Origin: Echinococcus granulosus
Taxonomy: Eukaryota > Platyhelminthes > Cestoda > Cyclophyllidea > Taeniidae
Length of the DNA: 64,000 bases
NCBI RefSeq assembly: GCF_000524195.1
Contig: NW_020170417.1
Location: 207,206-271,205, forward strand
Direction: 5' to 3'
This document shows positions 1-11,784 of the stretch, one piece after another. The notes under the pieces were generated by a model that was not told the DNA's origin, ran no database searches, and was given only the letters and a program-made list of their open reading frames with translations. Each line of letters opens with the position of its first letter. The first letter of the stretch is position 1. A program made the position numbers and the translations under genes.

Positions 1-1537
1 ATCTCCTCTTCGTAACTTCGACCACCGAAAAATGTCTCCCATAAGCCTACGTTAAATTCGACTCAAGATAAGTTTAACTTGTAATAGTACTCGTGATCTG
101 TGACCTCAACGGTTGTTGATTTGTGTCAACGCCCTCTTAACCGCCTTTTCTGTCATGGTTCTAATTAACTTTTTTGCCCCATTCAGCTTTCTCTTGATAT
201 GAAAATCCATTTTCGATAGGGTCTGCTTCACATCATTTAACTTTGAAGCAGGTAGGGCGATGACGGCTTATTCTTAAGTGTGATTGACGTAGTTGCAGGC
301 AAACTTTTCCCATTTATATGATTTCAATCTAAATTTATGCTTGTAAGCACTTAGTGTCTAAATCAAACCTTGCTTTTTTATTTGGTACTTTCTCTGGAAT
401 CTTTGACAATCACTTGGGCTAAGCAAGTGTCCACTACCACTGAATTATTTCAATTATCTGCACTTTGATTAGATTTCTTTTTGGTGGAGGGTTAATGTTA
501 TTTATAGCCTAACAGCATAATAAAAACCATATTTTTTTTATTAGAACAAATCACAATCTAACCACCATGCAATCTTGAGACTAGAAATGGTTGTTTTGGG
601 GATCTTTATGTGCTCTTTTCTCCTCGATTTGGCATCTCAGTTCTTTCATATCCTATTGAGTGTCAATAGCTTGGAAACACTTCGCTATGAAAGCTGTTTG
701 ACGATCATGTATATGGCAAATGGAGGGGTCAAGTGTGACTTTATAGCGCATCTTGAAATGCCTTTGTGTGGGTGAATTCTCATAAACTGGAGTCACTACT
801 GTACTTTTGTGCGGTTACTGCCTTGGGCGTCTGACCTAAATGTTTATTATCTAAATTCAGTCAGAAGCTTTCCGCTGTAGTGCGGACGCCTCTAGTCGAT
901 TGTCTAGTGCTAAGACTACTGACTCCTCCAGTAGGCGACAAACAAGTGGATGAATTGGACTGAAAATGCCCTCTTTAAGTTCTATTTTGTATATATAAGT
1001 CCTCCAAGTTGAGCAATTCAGCCAGTGAGTTACGCCATGCCTGCACCAGAACTTAAACATGGGTTGGTTTTAATACTACTTTGAAATGATTTTAACGAGT
1101 TTTCTACCGGCATCACATCCATGCGACACCACGGTTTTACTCTTTGAGTGATGAGTTCTTTGTCTCTTTATGGTAGCTAGTTGCGTCTGTTCGTGTTGCA
1201 ATGCATTTGAATGAGTTTAAGACCGTAAAGTAGTTATTATGGAAATTGATTACACTTTGTTATTGTTGCGCAGTGCTTAACTTCGTTCGACGGGAGTAAG
1301 TGTTAGTGTCTCATGGGAACAATAAAGCGTCTGGTCTTCTGTGATTGACTCATCTGAAACCCTGGTAGCAAATACACTGGGATATTAAAACAATTCCAAA
1401 TATATTTTTTAATCATACTGTATTTGGGATACCGAAGTCACAAAGGGACGTCATGTTATTGTAGGGGAACCGGAGGAAATGTTACTGGCCGGTCACATTT
1501 CTGATTATTTAATCTTTCTTTTTAATTTCAACTCTAG
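1..1537. other. No gene seen; probable UBR5 intron/upstream
   Basis: AT-rich sequence with only short random reading frames. Because the UBR5 HECT exon at 1538 begins inside a codon, this stretch is probably an intron of that gene, and earlier exons lie outside the window or were not recognised. The small frame at 575-775 has no recognisable domain. Confidence 0.5.
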
Positions 1538-4500
1538 GGAAAGTGTGAAGACGTCCGGTGAAGTACCAACCACGACAGCAGAGACGGTTGGTAGCGGCGG
1601 TGGAGCGGTGGAGCGCGCACCCCTCTTCTGGCAGCCTGGCATCACAGGCTTCTACTCGCCTCGTGGCATTGGTTCAAACCTGCCGCCGGACTCACCTGAA
1701 CTTCTTTGTCGTCTCTCCTTGTACCGGTATGTGACCTAGTTTAACTTGGTTTGTAGATAGGGTATCAAAACAATAGACTAGACCGTATCCAATGTGCCGT
1801 GAAACCTCTAATTTCGAACCAGTCATTCATTCGTTTTTTTGATAAGCTTATATTAACATGTTCTTAACCGGACAGTGGGAGGGAAGAAATGTTTTTCACA
1901 ATTTACTGCGAGGAACAAGAATTACTTTGCTTTCTAGAAGAATGTGCGCGACAGTCTGTTAGTCAATAGAGTAGGTCTGCGCGCAAATTCTGTGCAGTTT
2001 TATCAACTCTCCCACTTTGTGAACGAGTGGCTTCAAAAGTCTATCTTACGTTTTTTCCCTTTAAGCATCTTATCATTATTCAGATCATGCTCCCTTTCAG
2101 ATCTATCCCTTGTTTTGGTTTGCCATTTGTCTTTGTGTTGTGGAATTCGGGATCCAGCTAATGCATACTCTATTTTTTAGTTTTAATTGAGCTAACTAAT
2201 TGCGCACACGGTTCATGTTACAACTGATAATGTGACTCGTTTACATTGCTGATACATCAGCTATCCAACATCGTTTAAATTTACCGTTCCAAATTGCAGT
2301 TGCGTCGGTCGAGTGATTGGTCTGTGTCTACTCTTCAACGAGACTTGCCCATTGCGCTTCAACCGTCATGTCTTGAAGTACATCCTTGGACGTCCACTGT
2401 GTTGGCACGACTTTGCTTTCTACAACACTACCGTCTATGAGGGCCTGCGTCAGCTCCTGCTCTACACCACCACGGAACGGTCTGAAGGTGTAAGTGCTGG
2501 CTGCCATTATCACTATAGAGTCGCTGTATCATCTGGTGATGTCACAGTACAATTATCGTTGTTGAGCAGGCTAATAATTCAATCATTAAGTCCTTTTTAC
2601 CAGAGGCTGAGCACTCACTGATTTTGGTGATTGAAAGGGCCCATGGTGCTTCGTTTAGTCTGAGTTTGATCGGTTGATTCACATAATTATTTTGAAGAAC
2701 TAAATGGAGAGTTGGTGTTATAATTCGACCCTATAAGAGTGTCACAAACTTTACTCCTACAATCTCACATTGCCGTCTTTTACCGGTCAGTAGTACAATA
2801 AAGGATCATTAATGCTTTGTGCCTATTCAGTTACCCACTTTCAATAGATCATTTTTCACCGCCTTGATTGTGTTCTTCATTAGTCAATGAACTTATTTTG
2901 CACCGTTCATCCCTACGGTAGTTCTTTTCCAAACTTTACCCCAAGTATACTGATATAGTGATGTACCTACTTATCCCCACCTAAGTTGGCTACTTATTGT
3001 CATTAAGAGTAGCCGGATCATTAACCACTCATTTTTACAGGCTTCAGACTCGATTCGAGATTACAGTCTCACCTTCTCACTGATAATGGCTCCGGAAGAG
3101 GGTGGCAGTGCTGGTAGTGACGGTAGTTCGTCCACTCCCCAACAACATCTCCTTGTTCCTGGCGGTGACGAAATCGAGGTGGATTCGGAGAAGATATACG
3201 AATTTGTTAAACGGTATACCGAATTTAAAATGGTCGAAGCCGTTAAGGAGCCTCTTGAGGTAAGTTTTTGTTTTGATGATCCAAAGCCTCTTTCGTGTAT
3301 ATGTGTGTATACTGGCATTGCTTCATGTTTCACAAGCACCTCGAAAAGCCGGAATCGAATACAGTTTATGCCGACGTGACGGCGGCACCCGAGACTATGG
3401 AAAAACGCTTTTGACTGGCATATTTATTGCAAATGAACAAGGCTTTGAATCTTACAATAAAATGTCTTTTATCTGCTGTGATGTGATTTATTTTAGTGAT
3501 AAAAAACTTTAAGATGATTATCAATCTGAATTGCTTAACTACAAAATCATTCCATCGTTCAGCACATGTACTCCCATTACCGTAGTCTATCTCCAAGCCT
3601 CACCTTATCTATTTATTTCCACCTTCTTTCCAGCAAATACGGCTGGGCGTTTTCGACGTCCTCCCTGCAAATGCCCTGGATGGTCTGACTGCGGAAGACC
3701 TACGACTTCTACTGAATGGCATCTGGGATGTTGACGTGGATCTCTTGGCCAGTTACACAACCTTCCTGGACGAGTCCAATTGCGGTGCTGCCGCTGCTGC
3801 TGCAGCTGCTGAAGGCGGGGTTCAAAGCGAGGGCGCTACTGAAACCACCACCACCGCCAGTGCTGCCAATGAGCGTGTGGCTCGTCTCAAGCGCTGGTTC
3901 TGGCATATCGTTAGGAGTCTCGACTCTCGGCAGCGTCAGGATTTGGCAAGTCTTTTTCTCTTCATTCCGTACTGCCTAGTTGGGTGAAGCTTTGATCCTT
4001 TTAAGCTGTCAGTGGATTTCATTTCGGTAGCAGTGGCAGTAGACATCTTCATTATTATCACTACCCCTGTGTTTCCGTTAAACTCATATTTCACTATTGC
4101 GTTCCCATATTAATGTCTGCCGCTGCTATCTCGAACTTCGTTGTGTCGTTTTTCATGAACGGTATATTTTACCAACGGAGCGGAGTATAGGTACCATCGC
4201 GGTGCTGTCACTCAACGTCCTTGAATAGAAATAACGCTAACCTTTCTTTTGGGAATTAGGTATGCTTAACCTAGGCTTTTAAACCAGCTCAACATGTCTT
4301 TTCTCCATCTGTTGGGTTTGAGCATAGACAATCATGGCTAAGTGCCTATGGTGGTAGGTTGCGTAGATAGTCATCTGGCAGGCGATTTGCTGGCCCTGAT
4401 ACTTTAATGAACCGGAGCATTAGTGAATCCGGGTCAAACTTCATGCTTTCTTGCAAGTCCTGAGGCTCTTATTCACTGGATTTTTTGAATGATTTTCAGA

Positions 4501-5274
4501 ATTTCTACTGTCTGTAACCAACTGGGTATCTAGGGTTATTGTTCGTCTATCACACAAATGCGGATACTTTCGAGCACTTTAACCTACCTACATAAATCAT
4601 AAGTCTATGGAAGAAAATTGGTCTCCACTACTCAGCCCCAATGTGAATACTGATTGGTGCTCTTGAAATACTTCCGCTGTCCATGTTACTTAGTTCATGC
4701 CGGAATGTTCCTGCTCTGGTGGAATTTATGCATAATTTACGGACCGACGGCACCGTTATCTCAAACTGATCGTCTTTTTGTAAAGTACAAAGGCACCCAT
4801 CTGACCATTCAGTGGTCGCACCTCACGTTCAGAGAAGATTAGACTTTCTCAATCGAACCCTAGTCTTTCTACAGTGGATGACCACAGAACTATGGTATTT
4901 CCGTAATTGTGGCTGTCACGAGACAATCCGTCTGCTCGATCCGTCGATGTGGGCTCAAGTATGCTGATATCTGGCGTATCCGGCTAAACAAACTGACTAA
5001 TTGACGATAGTTGCATGGCCAGAGTGATTATTTACCCTTGCGGGGTTTTCTCTGTTTCCAGCTGTACTTTTGGACATCGTCACCGGCCCTGCCAGCGAGT
5101 GCACAGGGCTTCGCACCAATGCCCACCATCATGATCCGACCTGCGGACGACCAGCATTTGCCTACGGCAAACACGTGCATCTCGCGGCTCTACTTGCCAC
5201 TCTATTCCTCTAAGCATATTCTCCGCGAGAAACTCCTCCAGGCCATTGAGACGCGCAGTTTCGGCTTCGTATAA
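1538..5274 (+). CDS. UBR5: E3 ubiquitin ligase UBR5/hyd, C-terminal HECT part (5' partial)
   Basis: HECT-type E3 that takes ubiquitin on a catalytic cysteine and passes it to substrates. The five last exons are 1538-1726, 2300-2489, 3041-3259, 3634-3945 and 5062-5274, about 374 residues. Recognisable blocks are [24 protein letters not shown], the WHDFAF loop, [16 protein letters not shown] and the C-lobe motif [12 protein letters not shown] with the catalytic Cys at 5176-5178. It ends in the typical short SFGFV tail. All exon phases agree. The intron 3946-5061 starts with GC (GCAAGT) instead of GT. An eight-alanine run (3787-3810) followed by a Thr/Ala-rich stretch makes the linker before LKRWFW longer than in vertebrate UBR5. 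The N-terminal UBA, RCC1-like, UBR-box and PABC parts would lie upstream of the window. Identity is very secure; only the first exon limit is less certain. Confidence 0.95.
3946..5061 (+). other. GC-AG intron of UBR5
   Basis: The exon before ends with the codons for RQDL and the next starts with LYFW, which is the continuous family sequence. The donor is GCAAGT and the acceptor TTTCCAG. No GT donor keeps the frame here. The 1.1-kb interior holds nothing recognisable. Confidence 0.85.
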
Positions 5275-5525
5275 TCCTCGTCCTCTGTCTTGCTCACTGC
5301 ATAATTCTACGTTGTGTGCACGTTTGTGTATGTATTTACAACTTCCTCCCCGGCTTCTCGCACCATCCTTCTGTTTAATTGTATACGGCGGAGATTTGAC
5401 TGTTGATTCGTTTGTCCCCTTTGGCACTTGGTTGGGACTGACATTCGGTTTGTCAAATCGGCCAGTATTTGGGTTTTATGGGATGAAGTTGGTGTATTTG
5501 TGGTATATGGCTGAAATTATGCAAA

Positions 5526-5531
5526 AATAAA
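5526..5531 (+). terminator. Polyadenylation signal of UBR5
   Basis: AATAAA about 250 bases after the UBR5 stop codon, the first canonical signal downstream. Confidence 0.65.
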
Positions 5532-6121
5532 TTGCAAGAAATTGACGAATTGTCGTGGTTAGTGTTAGTCATCTAACTCATTGATTGGAGGGAGTGGGAG
5601 CTGCGCAGGGAGTGTGTCTGCCTTCATCTGTGAAAAGCGTCCACGAACAGATAATGATGGAGGAGTTATGCTTACGGTGTCACCATTCAAGTCGCATCTT
5701 TTACCTGAATTCCAATATTTATTCAAATGAATGTTGGCGACGTTGCAGATCTACATTCCATCTTTAATTCAGACGTTGGATTCGTCCATAGGTCTAGTCA
5801 CATTTTAGCACTGAACTTAGATTGTTATCTTCGGGTGTGGGTTTCCTTCTTTGGTTGGAGCTTAACCTTCTTAAGACCGCAAATTTCATTTTTAAAATTC
5901 AGCTAGCTTCAACTGAACCATATTTCAAGTCATCGTACCGGTGGGGCTTCCTAGTGATCATTCCAGGTTATTTCTCTGCTAGAACCCCTTATCATCTTCC
6001 ATGCCAATTTGTTAGCTTAGAGTCCTAGATACGCAACGCCTAACCTGAGGTACAAGGGGCAGCTCGGCTTTTAATCTAACGGGACAGTATGAGAACCCAG
6101 CCTCCCGCTACATTTAGGGTA
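5532..6121. other. Intergenic, nothing recognised
   Basis: Only short unrelated reading frames. The stretch lies between the UBR5 3' end and an old TRIM element. Confidence 0.5.
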
Positions 6122-7175
6122 GGTCAATGGCGCAGGTTCCACTCCGTTGATGTCTTTTACCCAACCCTAGACAATTCGATGTATTTGTGCTGAAGCGGTT
6201 TTAACATTAAATAAAAATTTCGTTAAGTTAATCGTAGGAGCATGTCGACAATGCATATTCTGTTCGAGTATTACGCCTTTCTTCGCTTTCTGGAAAGTTG
6301 TAAGTCACTACATTGGAGGCGACGAAAATTATACTTCACCTTGAAGGCCATCCACCCTGATTTCTACTGCTGGGTGATAAACCCTAGCGGGGTGGAAGAA
6401 GTGCAAATTCTGCAGATGAAGGAATATGTGACCAACCTTAACAGAAGTTTTGAAAATGCCGTCTGGTTTCGGTAACTACCCCAGTTTCGTGGCCTGAAAG
6501 TGAGCTATTAACAGTCGAAGCGACATTAGCCGTAAACCATTTGGAAAAGTTTGTTATACAACTGTCTATTGTGCTCGTATCAAGACATCAAATATGTGGA
6601 CTCTCGGTACCTCCTCCACTTCTCTCTTAGCTGGATAGAATCCTGATAGATTGGGGTGGGCAGCACGTCAAAGAGAAAAGTGCCAAGGAAGGGTAAACCC
6701 GAAGCCCCACCCGCATGGATCAATTTTAAATCCCATTCTCTGTTAGCTGACTGCTTTCAGGCCAGTGTTCCCCCGGCTAGCTATGGGCACGCATGGTGGC
6801 CAGCATATTCCCCTTTTCCCTCACACAGTTTCCAAATCCAGAAAACACAGTCAATTATCATCGCAATTGCGTGGAAATTCGATATCTGACATGGTTTGTT
6901 CGTGGGTGACTCCTTACAGAACCGATTACGCTGTGATTGTTGACGCGTAAGGTTGAATAAGGGTGCGCTCTAAAGGGGAGAGGATATGTAATATGTTATG
7001 TGTTTAACTCCCGGTTTAAGTAAAAAGCCGCTTAGGCCCTCTGCCATTGTACCTTCACCATGTTGGCTGGCCCCTGGGCCATGCCAGTAGCCTCAAACCC
7101 TACTGTATGTCGAGCATGCATCTCCGGATCGAGTATTACGGCACTTTTCGTCCTCAGGGAGGTCGTGGGGCAGCA
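6122..7175 (+). mobile_element. Old TRIM-type LTR element (copy 2)
   Basis: The 3' LTR is 6987-7175: it starts TGTAATATG and ends GGGGCAGCA, and a purine tract (6971-6986, TAAAGGGGAGAGGATA) lies directly before it. The 5' LTR is degraded; its readable end is 6243-6312 (ATGTCGACAATGCAT, then GAGTATTACG, ending CACTACA). A primer-site-like TTGGAGGCGACGA follows at 6313-6325. The inside matches the intact copy at 10992-11982 read on the minus strand, for example around GAAGAAGTGCA, AACAGAAG and GAAGCGACATTAGCCGT. No protein is encoded. The left border is estimated from LTR length only. Confidence 0.75.
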
Positions 7176-7683
7176 CTTTTTTATCCCATTGATTGAGCAC
7201 TTGATTCACATTAATTTTTCCTTAGTTCAACTGAGATTGAATCATCTTAAAGTGTGGGAGTGGTGAGCGCTATAATCCAGTCTGAAAGAGAACCAACCGA
7301 GAATTCCCCTTTGCAAGAAATATCGTTAAGAGAAATCAGTCTGAGTTCGTCCAGTCGCTTATCTACGCTATCTTGTCAAAATCCCCGCCGTTTAATTTAC
7401 CCTAACACAGACACAGATCATACCCCAAAATAATAAGAACTTAAGCTTTCAAAAGCTCTATTATGCGCTGGTGATGTATTTTGTACAAATCGTAAAGGTA
7501 GGTACGATAATTTTAAGCTATTCAAACATTTACATGTTTCACTTCGCCTCCCCCAACATCCTATTCTAAGCAAAAGTCAACCCATCATTCCATCACTTGA
7601 AGCCGTTTACAGGAGGCACAAGTCGTTGTTCATTAAATTGGCCGTAGAAAGACAAAAAACATAAATAGCAACACAACTCGAGT
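7176..7683. other. CSN6 3' flank, nothing else seen
   Basis: No gene seen. It should contain the 3' untranslated region of CSN6 (minus strand). A possible ATTAAA on the minus strand at 7389-7394 is the only poly(A)-like signal noticed. Confidence 0.4.
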
Positions 7684-10208
7684 TCAACCCTTCGTCCCAT
7701 CCTCCCCAGCCGCCACAACCTCCATCGTGGGCGGTGGGAGCGGCATTTTGAAGGTGGGCCGTAATCGCTGAGAGGTCGTCGTCGTACCTATCCCTTGTCC
7801 CTTCTCCGAGGCATCCTTGCACGCTGCTACTAACCTCTCCTGACATACCCACAAATGCAGACTCTGAAGGGCCCGCGTCAAACCACCGAGGAGGGAGCTG
7901 AGGCAGACGTCGTTAGCCTGGCGCAATAGAGAGTTCGTCCCATCATCACCACCGCGCATGCTGCTGCCGCCGTCAGCACCGACAGTGTCGGGGTCGGTGC
8001 CCTCGGACTCGAGACAATGGGGGAGACGAGAGAGGAGGGCATGAATTTCGCGCAGTCTGCCAGCGTGCGAAGGCAGCTCGCCATGCATCACAGCGTCTAC
8101 GTAGTCGCGGAGGAGGTGCAGCCGCTTGGAGAGCATCTGTACTGCGTGAAAGTTACCCATTAGACATTCGGCGGTGGGAGAGATATCGTCTGCACTACTG
8201 CCGACGCCGCCACCACTTCCAGTAGCACCACCCGCAGAGGCGTTGACACGAGCCAAATGGTCCACTCCAATGTGCTCAATCGCATCGTGCGCCAGAGTGT
8301 AGGGTATCTATATACAGAAACGATAGAGAACTTCGTAAAACCTTAAGTACTTATGTAAATTATCAAAACAGAAATTTCGAAGAGAGATGTAGGGAAAATT
8401 GGGGCTGTGTTGATGAGTTATTATTTGTTCCCAAAATGTCCCCATTACGCGTAGTTTCTGCTGAAATACTGAAGGACCATGGTTTAGTTTTCCTTAACTT
8501 CGAAGGAAGAATGAGAAGTTATCTGTTTGTACCTTCTAGTGATGGGGCAGAAAAGGTCAAAAACTTATGTAAGAACACATTTACCGAAAGGGGAAAAATT
8601 TAAGGCCTACATGGAGAAGTATGGCCAAGGTCTATTCCCCAAGATGCCTAGCTTCAAAAGGGATTTTCGAGGTGTTAAAACCGGTACTAAGGAAAATGGA
8701 ATCATGATCAGCAGGCGCTAAATTGACGAGTATAAAAAATTAACATTTTCCTCGAAAATCGCCAGTTTTAATCAATTGTATGCATTGCCAACCAATTTAA
8801 AATATGGTTTATTTATCCGTGGGAGTCAACGCATTTGCACCCTTTTTTAACAACTAAATAAGGCGTTAATTTTACCAATGTGTATAGTTAATAAAAAAAA
8901 TTCCATCCGAAAGTCAAGGAGGGATCACTGTCCCAAAGAGATCCCCGTACAGACACTAATCTTAAAACGACGTCGGTTTCACAGCAGGATAAAATCTGTG
9001 TTCGAAAAATTGTCGATTATGTGAGCAGTAAAAAACAAGACAATAAAGCCCAAAGCAATGTTGACTTCTAAAAGTTACCTTTGAATGGTTAAAAATGGTA
9101 GAAAATGGGATATTATCATCGGTTAAAAATAATGCACACAACCCAGAAACCATACTCTTCGAGGAATACAGTTATTGGTAAGTGTCTGTAACTAGACGCA
9201 CACCCGTATTGATATTTTACACAAATTCCGACAGGAATATTCATCTCACGATCAACATTTTGACCGAAAATCAAACATGACCTAGATTGGGAGTTATGGG
9301 ACAACTTCTCCCGTAATACAATCGAAATGGTAAGGGGCAACTAGCCAGAAAACACTTTAGCGTACGAAAGCTGTACTTTGTTAAATCGTGAAAACTGCTT
9401 GGATAAATGTCTGTCGTTCAAACAATTCTACAAATACATATAAAAAACCGACTCTGGATTTAAAAAAAAGTGGCTAAGATTCCCCATGGAATATGAATAC
9501 AATGAATAAACGATAAGCATTTATGGTATAGCAGTATAACTTGTTGACTGGCAAGGTTGTTCAAGAATATCGTTTGATATGGTCCGTAAGATTAGAGCAT
9601 ATCAGTGAAAAGAATCAACCTCTCGAATTTGTAGAATTTAGCTAGACTCACCTGCTTGAAGTCAACACAAGAATCGCTGCCGACTACTGTTTCGTACACT
9701 CTAATGGGAAGACGTTCGCCTGACTTTTCCAAAGGATTCAGTTTCAATATGATCAACGACTCACTACTTTCAAGGAACTAACAAAATGACATAGCAAAGC
9801 AAAAAGTCAGCCTACTCTAGAGTTTAAGAGCTTATTTTCTTCAGTAATGGGTCCTCCTGTTGCATACCAACCGATTAAATCCAGTCCCGGGTACACTTGC
9901 TTGAATTGGCCTTCACGAGCGGCAAAGTAATCTCTGTCCACAGTCATGTCTTCATTAACAAGGATTTCGTATGAATTAAATATCTGATACTGTGAAAAAA
10001 GGGGAATTAAATGACATACCTCGATCTCCCGCCCCCTGTGCTTTCCCAGTAACGCACCGTAAACGACAACAGCAGTGGAATCCAGAGCCAGCTTCTCTCT
10101 CATCCAATGCTCTGACACATTAAGTACCACCAGAGGGTGTATTAAGACCGAAATGTTGTCCTGATTTGAATTGGTATCAACGGGATCATTAGGCAAATCA
10201 GTATCCAT
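7684..10208 (-). CDS. COPS6: COP9 signalosome subunit 6 (CSN6)
   Basis: Non-catalytic MPN-domain subunit of the COP9 signalosome, which removes NEDD8 from cullins. Exons on the minus strand: 10208-10020, 9989-9816, 9777-9652 and 8307-7684, giving about 370 residues (human about 327). Diagnostic blocks are the LIHPLVVLNVSEHW start of the MPN fold, GREIE, GQFKQVYPGLDLIGWYATGGP, ILKLNPLEK, and IGVDHLARV joining to the helical C-terminal half. The JAMM metal motif (HxH) is absent, as expected for CSN6, where GWYATGGP replaces it. The C-terminal third carries Gly/Ser-rich insertions and a diverged tail. Introns are 30, 38 and 1344 bp. The 30-bp one (9990-10019) is in frame without a stop, but removing it restores the family spacing. 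The start is the first ATG before the conserved MPN sequence. Confidence 0.94.
8527..8721 (+). CDS. Possible small basic protein nested in CSN6 intron
   Basis: A 60-odd-residue open frame on the strand opposite CSN6, inside its third intron. The first ATG is at 8542, giving MGQKRSKTYVRTHLPKGEKF at the start. It is rich in Lys and Arg (about one residue in three) and ends SRR. A splice-acceptor-like CCTTCTAG lies just before the ATG. No family is recognised and no poly(A) signal was found close behind. It could well be a chance frame. Confidence 0.2.
   Translation: MYLLVMGQKRSKTYVRTHLPKGEKFKAYMEKYGQGLFPKMPSFKRDFRGVKTGTKENGIMISRR
9990..10019 (-). other. 30-bp intron in CSN6
   Basis: Starts GTATGT and ends TTTTTTCACAG on the minus strand. 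Its length is a multiple of three and it has no stop, so plain translation runs through it. Without it, the distance from GREIE to GQFKQV is within one residue of human CSN6; with it, ten residues are extra. Confidence 0.75.
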
Positions 10209-10817
10209 CCCTGGTATTTGCAGCGGCTAGTAGGGCTAAAGATGGTCAATCACACACAACGACCTTGGGTAGTCTTTGTATAATTGGATAAAGTGGGAAT
10301 TTCTGTCAACTGTAATTTATGTCAAAATGAAACTTATGTCAGATGGAATTTAGTTTTTAGCCAAAATAAACCTATTTTTTACACAATACTCGAATGTTTT
10401 TATTTTGCTAATTATTAAAGCTAAAACCAAACTTTGCTTTAATTTCATGACATCGAATTATCCCATTTTAGTACAAGCGATACATGCTTTCATGAATGTA
10501 GCTTTGTAGTGAGAAGTGACCTATATAGACGAATCTTACTATTAAACGGAGGCCAATGGCCTCTGGGGCAGCACTAACTGCCGATTTATGGCTTCACCTC
10601 CCTGTGCGCTCCCACAACACCGTAAAAAAGATGCCCTCCTTTACCAAATCTGCTCTTCCATCAGGGTGGAAGCAGATGCAAGAAAAATCGGACCCCTTAC
10701 ACTTGCACCAGCCTTGCCAAATTTTTCCCTTTCGAGAATGACAGACTTGAAAAGTGACTTGAATAAACCAGATCTAACCCTTGATTTTACCTCAACGACA
10801 AAGACATTACAGATCCC
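10209..10817. other. CSN6 5' flank
   Basis: Contains the presumed CSN6 promoter on the minus strand; an acceptor-like CCTACTAG stands just before the CSN6 start codon. From about 10550 on, the base composition is richer in GC and may already belong to the decayed retroelement to the right. Confidence 0.4.
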
Positions 10818-10991
10818 ATGCGCCCTCCCTCTACACCAAATCTCATCCACCGTGGAGTTCAAGAGAGCTGTCACACTGAGTTTGAAGAAAGTTGTCTCAC
10901 ACTGTTAGAAAGAACAGATACTGGACAGGGAGTTTTTACTTTGCGGCAGAAATTTCGAGAACAAGATGGAAAGTACGCAAGGAAATTGTAC

Positions 10992-11189
10992 TGTAGCGCC
11001 CCGAGACTCCCTTAAGACGAAAGAAGACACAATACTCGGGCAGAATATATATATTCAGCACGGAGAAGGTGTCTGGGCTATTGGCATGGCCCAAAAGGCC
11101 AGCCCCAGCCAGCGAGGTACAAGGGGGCTAATTCGAAGCACAAAAGTGGCGCCTCACCAATACTGGGGATAAACCACCATCGTATTACA
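10992..11189 (-). repeat. 3' LTR of intact TRIM
   Basis: 198 bp. It contains a perfect 14-base palindrome GAATATATATATTC (11043-11056), which could hold a TATA-like core promoter. Confidence 0.85.
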
Positions 11190-11784
11190 TAGCCTCCCTC
11201 CTCTTTTGAGCGTCGTCCTCGGCGCTCCCACTGGTCGACCTCCCGGTTCAGCCATTACAACGTAGTCGGTGCGGTAAAGAAACACCCACGAGCCGACCGT
11301 GCCAGTCACCAAATTAGCGCGCAACTGAGGGGATACTTGACCTCAACGTCACTGATACTTCTTGGCAGCTTGACTGGATCTGGGGTTTCGTCCGGTCTGG
11401 GGATTTCATTCAGGACGGGGGAACTGCGCCGGCCATCATGCGTGTCCATAGATAGATGCAGGAACACTGGCCTAAAAGCAGATTTGAGTAAGGAAGTATA
11501 AGATTTAAAACAGGTCCATGGGGGACAGTAGGGGAAATCCGTAACGAAACTTCCAGATGGTTCACGGCTAGTGTCGCTTCAGTTGTTAATAGCTTTTCTG
11601 CAGAACACGGGACTGGGAGGGATGCCGAAGGTAGACGTCAACACAAACCCTTCTGTTAGGGGTCATCACCATTCTCCCATCCGTAGCATATGTACTTCTT
11701 CGGTCCCACTAAGGCTTATCACGCAGAAGTGGAGAATCAGGATACATGTCTTTCAAGATCGGGTTCGCTTTCCGCTGCCACCAA

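Noticed and set aside
1479..1537. Upstream extension of the first UBR5 exon as open frame
   Set aside because: The frame is open, but a good acceptor ends at 1537 and the sequence before it is pyrimidine/AT-rich and unlike the family.
2313..2621. Reading frame continuing past the UBR5 exon end at 2489
   Set aside because: A GTAAGT donor at 2490 and phase agreement with the next exon show that the tail is intron.
10988..10991. A longer target duplication (5-6 bp) around the intact TRIM
   Set aside because: Only GTAC is shared. The next bases differ (T before, C after), and since GTAC is its own complement it is weaker evidence than usual.
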